A stretch of DNA of 21,312 nt from Prochlorococcus sp. AG-686-P16 (lineage in GTDB: Bacteria; Cyanobacteriota; Cyanobacteriia; PCC-6307; Cyanobiaceae). Below are positions 16,342-21,312 of the stretch, one piece after another. Position 1 is the first letter of the stretch, and every line of letters begins with the position of its first letter. Both the position numbers and the translations under genes were made by a program. The notes under the pieces are model-generated. The model saw only the letters and a list, made by a program, of their open reading frames with translations. It was not told the origin of the DNA and searched no databases. The stretch lies in the NCBI GenBank assembly GCA_003208695.1, contig QCVY01000009.1:1-21312 (forward strand), written 5' to 3'.

Positions 16342-16536
16342 CTATTTCTTTTCCCAAAACAGATAAAGGTTTGAAAATTGGTTTTTAGTATCCACAATTG
16401 CGGTACTTGTTGAAATTAATTTCCACCCTCCAGAATTCCTTTTGTTGATTATTGCTGCGATTTCACTTTCTTGTCTTTGAGTATTCGCATTTCCTACTGC
16501 GTAATAAATATCAAGATCATTTTCTAAATGTGTCAT
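16342..16536 (-). CDS. DUF4177-like small protein
   Basis: A 64-residue protein, MTHLENDLDIYYAV at the start and GGWKLISTSTAIV then LYLFWEKK at the end. The pattern of a strand, a helix, then GW-x-L-[IV]-S and a final aromatic strand ending in basic residues is that of the DUF4177 family of single-domain proteins with no known biochemical role. The ATG at 16534-16536 is the first good start; no Shine-Dalgarno is visible. A clear terminator follows 84 bases downstream, supporting a monocistronic transcript. It is cargo of the putative guaA-inserted element. The family resemblance is by eye and short, so it should be taken as tentative. Confidence 0.6.
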   Translation of the reverse strand: MTHLENDLDIYYAVGNANTQRQESEIAAIINKRNSGGWKLISTSTAIVDTKNQFSNLYLFWEKK

Positions 16537-16630
16537 TTTTGACTTTGCTAAGTTTACTCAAGATTAATATTAAGCAATCTTTTATCAATAACTAAATGAA
16601 TTCGATAGGGTATTTGAAAATGAGTCTTAA

Positions 16631-16735
16631 ATGCTTTTACCTTCACCTCAAATTGCGATTGGATTATTGCTTATAAGCATTGGAATAGTGGTTACTTTTG
16701 ATATCAAAGTTGATTTATTTAAAGGTAAAGAGTAA
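16631..16735 (+). CDS. 34-residue single-pass membrane peptide
   Basis: ATG at 16631 to TAA at 16733-16735. The product starts MLLPSPQIAIGLLLISIGIV and is dominated by one hydrophobic helix of about 20 residues, ending in a charged DIKVDLFKGKE tail, so it would be a small inner or thylakoid membrane protein. No Shine-Dalgarno is present. An overlapping 26-codon frame (ATG at 16595) also exists but looks less protein-like. The same frame continues, open, past the TAA (see the next entry). Unknown family. Confidence 0.45.
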   Translation: MLLPSPQIAIGLLLISIGIVVTFDIKVDLFKGKE

Positions 16736-16906
16736 AAGACAAAAGTTGGATATGACATTAGGGATTTAATAAAAGTAGTAACTTGGTTACGAAAAACCTT
16801 GGGTCGTTTCTCCAAAAAATTAGGGATAATAATTGAAGAAGAATTTCAATCAAAAAAATTATTATGGATACTGCTGATAAACTTTCGATTCTTCAAGAGA
16901 GCGTAA
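16736..16906 (+). pseudogene. In-frame open continuation after the 34-residue ORF
   Basis: After the TAA at 16733-16735 the same frame stays open for 56 codons, encoding a basic amphipathic run (GYDIRDLIKVVTWLRKTLGR, then a EEEFQSKK acidic/basic stretch) to TAA at 16904. It has no ATG or GTG; its final part overlaps the next gene. A membrane helix followed by such an amphipathic helix recalls TatA/TatB layout, without the F-G-P hinge. It may be a broken longer gene or chance. Low confidence. Confidence 0.2.
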
Positions 16907-17214
16907 ACTCTTTCTTCATTAAATTTTTTGATGGAATGTATCCAGAAAAAGTAGATAGAGATCCTGATTTAGTTAAGTTAAAACGCATTGGAACTCTCAA
17001 GCAATTCAATGGAATTGATATGGATTACTCTGATTTTGATATTAAAATGGACATCACAAAAGCATTCACTCACATTATTGAACAAGGTGATGGAGTTGCA
17101 ATGCTCAAGGAAGAAAATGTCCCATTTGAAGATAGTGTTGAAAGATTAGTTTTGGAAGAACTTACAAATACTGACACTGGATATGGATATGATTTCAATG
17201 ATGATGTGGAATAA
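16864..17214 (+). CDS. Acidic hypothetical protein
   Basis: A 116-residue protein that I do not recognise. It is soluble-looking, with an N-terminal helix (DKLSILQESVNSFFIKFFDGMYP), a middle with several D/E pairs (GIDMDYSDFDIKMDITKAF), and a strongly acidic C-terminus (NTDTGYGYDFNDDVE). There is no signal peptide, membrane helix or cysteine. The ATG at 16864 has no Shine-Dalgarno. Codon use is AT-rich like the host. It is the longest gene in the putative guaA-inserted element and is followed by two more plus-strand ORFs. A small acidic protein in a mobile region might be a DNA mimic or a protein inhibitor, but nothing in the sequence shows that. Confidence 0.6.
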   Translation: MDTADKLSILQESVNSFFIKFFDGMYPEKVDRDPDLVKLKRIGTLKQFNGIDMDYSDFDIKMDITKAFTHIIEQGDGVAMLKEENVPFEDSVERLVLEELTNTDTGYGYDFNDDVE

Positions 17215-17312
17215 ATGAAAAAACTATATTAATTACTAATTTGTCTAAGCAACTCTTTCTTTTTGCATAAAGAATTTTCATAAAAACTTAACTATCACTT
17301 TAATATGAATTA

Positions 17313-17501
17313 ATGAGTACCTCATGGGAACACTTCAAAAGGGAATCTGATAAAACTCTATGGGTTCATATTTGTGGCAATCCTAAGAGTCAGATTGCTA
17401 TAGCAGTCAATAAGTGGTGGCATACACGTTACCCCACTTACAAGATGAGGATATGTAATAAGGAAACCTTTGATTCAATCAAAAAGAAAAATTATCCTTG
17501 A
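17313..17501 (+). CDS. Small hypothetical protein
   Basis: A 62-residue basic protein, MSTSWEHFKRESDKTLWVHI at the start, with tryptophans at positions 5, 17, 35 and 36, and two cysteines (C21 and C48). No membrane segment or signal peptide. The ATG at 17313 is preceded by an AT-rich leader. The next ORF begins 6 bases after its stop, so the two probably share a transcript. I do not recognise the family; it may be an orphan of marine picocyanobacteria. Confidence 0.55.
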   Translation: MSTSWEHFKRESDKTLWVHICGNPKSQIAIAVNKWWHTRYPTYKMRICNKETFDSIKKKNYP

Positions 17502-17507
17502 TATTTA

Positions 17508-17816
17508 ATGTTGCGACTTCTTCCTTTACCGATTTTTATTGGCATTTATCTATTCTCTTGGTGGATGTGTAGAAAAAATATTGCTGCTAGTGATAAGCAA
17601 TTAAAACCATGCATTGATTGGGCATATGTAAAAAATTTACCTCTTCCAAAAAAACCATCTTTCATAGAGTTTTATATTGTTTATATTTCTTCTTTTTTTA
17701 GATTTCCCTTTGGGTTTATTATTCAACAACTCCCTTTCGCAAAGAAAGTAAGAAACTACGAAAGAGAAATGAAATTAATATTTGATAAATGGAATTTAGA
17801 AAAATTAAAAAAATAA
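17508..17816 (+). CDS. Small membrane hypothetical protein
   Basis: A 102-residue protein with two hydrophobic segments, about residues 3-21 (RLLPLPIFIGIYLFSWWM) and 53-72 (IEFYIVYISSFFRFPFGFII), separated by a polar loop with one cysteine, and a basic, helical C-terminal tail (KKVRNYEREMKLIFDKWNLE). It is probably a two-pass membrane protein with both ends on the same side. The ATG at 17508 lies 6 bases after the previous stop. Two dyads at 17836-17873 may form its terminator. No family recognised. Confidence 0.6.
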   Translation: MLRLLPLPIFIGIYLFSWWMCRKNIAASDKQLKPCIDWAYVKNLPLPKKPSFIEFYIVYISSFFRFPFGFIIQQLPFAKKVRNYEREMKLIFDKWNLEKLKK

Positions 17817-17835
17817 AAAACTAATTTATTAAGGT

Positions 17836-17878
17836 GTAGAGAAATTTAAAACTCTACGATTTCTCTATAGAGATAGAT
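17836..17878 (+). terminator. Weak terminator-like dyads after the plus-strand ORFs
   Basis: GTAGAG/CTCTAC (17836-17841 with 17852-17857) is followed by the palindrome TCTCTATAGAGA (17862-17873) and then TAGATTTTT. The stems are short, so termination is only possible. Confidence 0.35.
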
Positions 17879-17888
17879 TTTTACCTAT

Positions 17889-17910
17889 ATGTGAAACCTA
17901 TGTGAAACCT
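17889..17910 (+). repeat. Right arm repeat, outer tandem pair
   Basis: Two identical 11-base units ATGTGAAACCT in tandem (17889-17899 and 17900-17910), in the same orientation as the other TGTGAAACC units. Confidence 0.65.
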
Positions 17911-17945
17911 CCATATTGAAATCCCTTGCCATCAGGTTTCAAAAT

Positions 17946-17977
17946 TCTCGTGTGAAACCCATGTGAAACCAATTTTT
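17946..17977 (+). repeat. Right arm repeat block, copy of 15529-15560
   Basis: GTGTGAAACCC (17950-17960) and ATGTGAAACC (17961-17970) followed by A-A and five T; 30 of 32 bases match the left block. In addition GGTTTCA at 17935-17941 is complementary to TGAAACC at 17953-17959, giving a 7-base-pair hairpin over the first unit. Confidence 0.7.
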
Positions 17978-18005
17978 CTATTCTACAACTGAGTTTATAC
18001 CCTTC

Positions 18006-18029
18006 TTTTCATTCCCACTCAATAGTTCC
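18006..18029 (-). repeat. guaA 3' end (candidate attR core)
   Basis: The last codons of guaA and 3 bases beyond its stop. This is the intact counterpart of 15441-15464 (20/24 identical, direct orientation, 2565 bases apart). Confidence 0.6.
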
Positions 18030-19595
18030 TGGAGGCTTACTAGTAATATCGAAGACAACTCTATTAACCTGCTCCACTTCATTGACAATTCTATTAGAAA
18101 TTCTCTCTAAAGTTTCATAGGGAATTCTCGACCAATCAGCCGTCATACCATCTTCGCTTGATACGCATCGTAAAACTATAGGCCAAGCATAAGTCCTTTT
18201 ATCTCCCATTACCCCAACAGTCTTGACAGGTAAAAGAACGGCAAATGCTTGCCAAATATCATTATAAAGACCTGCTTTTTTTATTTCATCTCTTACTATC
18301 CAGTCTGCATCTCTCAAACAGTTTAATTTTTCATGAGAAACTTCACCCAGAATTCTTATTGCTAAGCCAGGACCAGGAAATGGATGTCTTTTTATAATTT
18401 CATCTGGCAAGCCTAAGGCACCTCCAACTTTTCTTACTTCATCTTTAAAAAGTTTTCTTAATGGTTCAACTAATTTAAATTGTAAATCTTTTGGCAAACC
18501 GCCGACGTTATGATGACTTTTTATTTTTACTGCGATTCGCTCACCAGTCTTAGGATCTAAATTCGTTCCAGCACTTTCAATAACGTCTGGGTAGAGAGTG
18601 CCTTGAGCCAAATATTGGAAAGGACCTAATCTATTACTCTCTTCTTCAAAAACTCTAATAAATTCTCCGCCAATAATCTTGCGTTTTTCTTCTGGATCAG
18701 TTATTCCATTTAATTTTTGAATAAATCTTTCCCTAGCATTGATATATTCAACTTTTATATGAAATTTTTTATCAAAAAATTCCATTAAAAATTCAGGTTC
18801 ACCTTTTCTCATAAAGCCTTGATCTATAAACATACATGTAAGCTGCTTACCAATAGCTTTATTGAGAAGGAAGGCAAGGGTTGATGAATCCACTCCACCA
18901 GAAAGAGCCAGTAAAACTTTCTTTTCTCCAACTTGTTGCTTAATTCTTGGAATTGTTTCCTCTAAAAAAGTTTCAGTAGTCCAATCTGCTTTACATTGAG
19001 AAATAGAATAAACAAAGTTTTTAATTACCGTTATTCCAAATTCTGAATGAACAACTTCAGGATGAAATTGAACACCAAATAATTTCTTTTGTTTATTTGA
19101 TATCGCAGCGTAAGGTGTATTTTCTGTATGAGAAATTTGAATAAATCCATCAGGTAAGTTGTTTAAAGAATCTCCATGGCTCATCCACATAATCGATTTG
19201 TCTTCGACATTAGAGAGTAAATCACTTTCACAATCGATAATTATTGGTGCCCTACCATATTCAGCTTTGTTGATTGCTGGGGTTACTTCACCTCCTAATT
19301 CTTTAACCATTAATTGCATTCCGTAACATATACCCAAAACTGGAATGCCTAAATTAAAAATCTTTGCATCACATTTTGGTGCATTATCTTCATAAACAGA
19401 ATTTGGGCCGCCACTTAAAATAATTCCTTTAGGATTGATATCCTGAATCTCCTTGATAGAAATAAAGTTACTAACTACAAGAGAAAATACATCTGCTTCT
19501 CTTATTCTCCTTGCAATTAATTCAGAATATTGAGATCCAAAATCTAGAATTAATATTGAGGGATCTCTCTCTTTTTTTGGTAATTTTTTACTCAT
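18009..19595 (-). CDS. guaA: GMP synthase (glutamine-hydrolysing)
   Basis: GuaA converts XMP to GMP using ATP and glutamine-derived ammonia. The 528-residue protein has an N-terminal class I glutamine amidotransferase domain (LGICYGMQL with nucleophile C90; GVQFHPE with H178 and E180). The ATP-pyrophosphatase domain follows with the PP-loop LALSGGVDSS at residues 229-238, and then the dimerisation domain ending VVFDITSKPPGTIEWE. All key residues are present and the length is normal. The ATG at 19593-19595 is supported by the N-terminus. It lies 48 bases after cbiD on the same strand. Its 3' end is the probable insertion site of the element downstream, but the coding sequence is intact. The C-terminal codons match the family consensus used as an island att site. 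Confidence 0.98.
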   Translation of the reverse strand: MSKKLPKKERDPSILILDFGSQYSELIARRIREADVFSLVVSNFISIKEIQDINPKGIILSGGPNSVYEDNAPKCDAKIFNLGIPVLGICYGMQLMVKELGGEVTPAINKAEYGRAPIIIDCESDLLSNVEDKSIMWMSHGDSLNNLPDGFIQISHTENTPYAAISNKQKKLFGVQFHPEVVHSEFGITVIKNFVYSISQCKADWTTETFLEETIPRIKQQVGEKKVLLALSGGVDSSTLAFLLNKAIGKQLTCMFIDQGFMRKGEPEFLMEFFDKKFHIKVEYINARERFIQKLNGITDPEEKRKIIGGEFIRVFEEESNRLGPFQYLAQGTLYPDVIESAGTNLDPKTGERIAVKIKSHHNVGGLPKDLQFKLVEPLRKLFKDEVRKVGGALGLPDEIIKRHPFPGPGLAIRILGEVSHEKLNCLRDADWIVRDEIKKAGLYNDIWQAFAVLLPVKTVGVMGDKRTYAWPIVLRCVSSEDGMTADWSRIPYETLERISNRIVNEVEQVNRVVFDITSKPPGTIEWE

Positions 19596-19643
19596 GTATA
19601 AAAGTTACCTCAAATTATTTACAAAAACATAATCCACTAAAAA

Positions 19644-20762
19644 TTAGAAATCTTTGAATGAAGAAATATAGTCTTTACTATTTTTACCCGACCAACGAAT
19701 TAATCTCTTTCTATCAAAAATAATTGCTGCAACTTTCATATCTGTTTTTGTATATCTATTAATGTATTCTATAGAGCGCTTTTCAACAGTATCTGATAGT
19801 TTATTCCAAAGGTTGTCGGCCATAGAAAGACTAAAACTTTCAAGAAGTAACAAAGCATCTTCAACCGTAGTTGCTTGCGATAATTTTTTAATAATTTCTA
19901 TTGGCAATTCTTCTTTTATTGCTAAATAAACAAGAATTTCAATTCTTGCATCAGCTAAATGATTATGAGTATGAAAAATCCCTCCAGCTAGTTTAATTAA
20001 TTTGCCATGATAACCAAAAAGAATTACTGTTTTGATTTTTTGTATTGCAGCGTCAACTAATAATGGTCCTATCCAATTACCTACTTTAATAATAGGAAAT
20101 TTTATATTGGAACTTTTTGCTAAATGTAAACCATTTTCACCAATAACAAAAATTATTGTGTCACATTTTTCATTAGAAATAATTTGTCTCAACTGAGCTT
20201 TTGCATTTTTCAATTGATCAGATGAAGCACTTGCAAAAGTTTCAGCACTAGTACCAATAATTGACAGCCCTTCGACGATTCCAAATGATTTATTACTAGT
20301 TCTTTCGGCCAAAAATTTTCCATTTGGGAATATAATCTCTAAATTCAGTTTGTATCTTTGCGGAATAATATCTAGTAAATTTTCAACTAATACTTCTATA
20401 GCAAAATTAGAAATGCAGATCTTAGAGGTCTGTTGATTAATACCAACACCATAACCAGGAATAACATTGATTCGATCTAATGGATTATTACTTGTCTTAT
20501 GAGTTTTTTCTAACGAAGCGATTGTCCATATTTCTAAGTTTTGCGTTATGTCAAGATCCAATCCAGAATCAACAAAAGAAATTCCAAGCGCATAAGAATC
20601 ACCATTAATTAGTCCTGAAGAATGAACCTTAATTTTTATTGGCTTTTTATCTTTAGGAATTTTAATTAATTCATAATCTTCAAATGGTAATCCTATTAAT
20701 TTTTTTAATGCTGACTTAGCAGCTCCAGTGACCCATAAAGGTAAAGAAAATCCTTTTTTCAA
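19644..20762 (-). CDS. cbiD: Cobalt-precorrin-5B C1-methyltransferase
   Basis: CbiD methylates C-1 of cobalt-precorrin-5B with S-adenosylmethionine in the oxygen-independent cobalamin pathway, in the cytosol; Prochlorococcus makes a corrinoid. The 372-residue length is typical. Recognisable segments are GFSLPLWVTGAAKSALKKLI at the N-terminus, VIPGYGVGINQQ, EGLSIIGTSAETFASAS, and FGYHGKLIKLAGGIFHTHNH followed by ADARIEILV. The start is TTG (20760-20762); an in-frame TAA lies at 20784-20786 and no ATG or GTG is between, so TTG is the best choice. It precedes guaA by 48 bases on the same strand, so they may be cotranscribed, and is divergent from the aminotransferase gene across 60 bases. Confidence 0.93.
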   Translation of the reverse strand: MKKGFSLPLWVTGAAKSALKKLIGLPFEDYELIKIPKDKKPIKIKVHSSGLINGDSYALGISFVDSGLDLDITQNLEIWTIASLEKTHKTSNNPLDRINVIPGYGVGINQQTSKICISNFAIEVLVENLLDIIPQRYKLNLEIIFPNGKFLAERTSNKSFGIVEGLSIIGTSAETFASASSDQLKNAKAQLRQIISNEKCDTIIFVIGENGLHLAKSSNIKFPIIKVGNWIGPLLVDAAIQKIKTVILFGYHGKLIKLAGGIFHTHNHLADARIEILVYLAIKEELPIEIIKKLSQATTVEDALLLLESFSLSMADNLWNKLSDTVEKRSIEYINRYTKTDMKVAAIIFDRKRLIRWSGKNSKDYISSFKDF

Positions 20763-20822
20763 ATCAAGTAATTGAAAAATATTTTATGACTACTAATCTT
20801 AGAATGACCTATTAATTAAAAA

Positions 20823-21312
20823 GTGGCCATACAACAAAAATTATCATTGATGATACCTGGTCCCACACCAGTTCCAGAAAAAGTTTTACAAGCACTTGGG
20901 AGGCATCCCATAGGGCATAGAAGTAAAGATTTTCAAGATCTTGTTGAGATAACAACAAAAAATCTACAATGGCTACATCAAACAAAAAATGATATTTTAA
21001 CAATTACAGGTAGTGGAACTGCTGCCATGGAAGCAGGAATAATAAGTACATTAAGCAAAGGAGACAAAGTTATTTGTGGGGAGAATGGGAAGTTTGGCCA
21101 AAGATGGGTAAAAGTTGCAAAAGAATTTGGACTCGAAGTAATAAAAATTGATGCGAAGTGGGGTACCCCACTTGATCCGGAAAAGTTCAAAACAATTTTA
21201 GAAAAAGATGATAAGAAGGAAATAAAAGCTGTTATCCTTACGCATTCAGAAACCTCAACAGGTGTAATTAATGATTTAGAAACAATAAGTTCTTATATTC
21301 GTGATCATAAAA
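20823..21312 (+). CDS. Class V aminotransferase, serine/alanine-glyoxylate type (3' end outside window)
   Basis: A fold-type I PLP aminotransferase of class V, with 163 codons inside the window. The N-terminus reads SLMIPGPTPVPEKVL, then RHPIGHRSKDFQ and LTITGSGTAAMEAGI, the usual signature of alanine/serine-glyoxylate aminotransferases. The later stretch VILTHSETSTGVIND is also typical. The PLP lysine would fall beyond the window edge. In cyanobacteria it acts in photorespiratory glyoxylate use, making glycine; such proteins have also been mislabelled as a soluble hydrogenase subunit. An in-frame TAA at 20817-20819 bounds it; GTG 20823 is taken as start, with ATG 20850 (residue 10) possible, though that would drop residues usually present. 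It diverges from cbiD. Confidence 0.9.
   Translation, partial: MAIQQKLSLMIPGPTPVPEKVLQALGRHPIGHRSKDFQDLVEITTKNLQWLHQTKNDILTITGSGTAAMEAGIISTLSKGDKVICGENGKFGQRWVKVAKEFGLEVIKIDAKWGTPLDPEKFKTILEKDDKKEIKAVILTHSETSTGVINDLETISSYIRDHK

Larger units (their letters stand above)
15441..18029. mobile_element. Putative integrative mini-island inserted at the 3' end of guaA
   Basis: The region is bounded by two direct copies of the guaA 3' end (15441-15464 and 18006-18029, 20/24 identical). Just inside these it carries 11-base tandem repeats, of which one 32-base block at each end is 30/32 identical (15529-15560 and 17946-17977). Inside are only small ORFs and an sRNA, with several terminators and low coding density. 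The 3' end of guaA is a documented integration hotspot for genomic islands in bacteria. No integrase, excisionase or replication gene is visible inside, so I infer a remnant or a non-autonomous element mobilised in trans. The boundary could instead be the 32-base repeats. Confidence 0.55.

Noticed and set aside
16778..16790. NtcA-like site GTAACTTGGTTAC
   Set aside because: It has a 7-base rather than 8-base spacer between GTA and TAC, and it lies in the middle of an open frame, not in a promoter position.
15441..18029. Insertion sequence or transposon
   Set aside because: No transposase, terminal inverted repeats or short target-site duplication was seen; the direct repeats of the guaA tail fit site-specific integration better.
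20812..21190. Minus-strand frames at 20812-21003 and 20978-21190
   Set aside because: Antisense shadows of the class V aminotransferase gene.

Overview
The window looks like a chromosome segment of a high-light-adapted Prochlorococcus. It is very AT-rich and densely packed with short intergenic gaps. It carries the marine picocyanobacterial set gatB, thiO, ndk, speA, alaS, a flv3/flv1 pair, mrdA, guaA, cbiD and a class V aminotransferase. The assignment rests on recognising these protein families and on base composition; no database search was made.

Layout. Positions 1-13728 are ordinary core genome: gatB (minus, 3' end cut by the window), thiO (plus), ndk (minus), speA (plus), alaS (minus, overlapping the end of speA by 16 bases), a plus-strand operon of two flavodiiron proteins and an NAD(P)H:FMN-reductase-like protein, then mrdA (PBP2, minus), preceded by a 50-residue coiled-coil ORF 4 bases away. 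At 13733-15401 come two less familiar minus-strand genes, one for a membrane-anchored hypothetical protein and one for a stand-alone PD-(D/E)XK (RecB/Cas4-like) nuclease with five cysteines at its two ends. Positions 18009-21312 are core again: guaA and cbiD (minus) and the start of a serine/alanine-glyoxylate aminotransferase (plus).

The interesting part is 15441-18029. The last seven codons and stop of guaA (...G-T-I-E-W-E-stop) are present a second time 2.56 kb away at 15441-15464, as G-T-I-E-W-G-stop, in the same orientation and with largely synonymous changes. Just inside both copies lie 11-base tandem repeats of the form TGTGAAACCYR. One copy of this repeat block at each end is 30/32 identical to the other. 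This is the geometry expected of a site-specific integrative element that inserted at the 3' end of guaA, with core att sites and arm-type recombinase sites. No integrase lies inside it, so it is either a remnant or a non-autonomous mini-island. Its cargo is an sRNA that matches the Yfr2 family architecture, three hairpin terminators, a DUF4177-like small protein, a cysteine-rich 60-residue protein with an unusually strong Shine-Dalgarno, two very short ORFs (44 and 34 codons), and three small orphan ORFs.

The core genes do housekeeping work: glutaminyl-tRNA amidation, thiazole synthesis, nucleotide metabolism, polyamine synthesis, alanyl-tRNA charging, photosynthetic electron discharge to oxygen, cell elongation, cobalamin synthesis and photorespiration. 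In the uninserted ancestor the nuclease gene would have sat about 40 bases downstream of guaA on the same strand, so the insertion appears to have split a guaA-nuclease unit.
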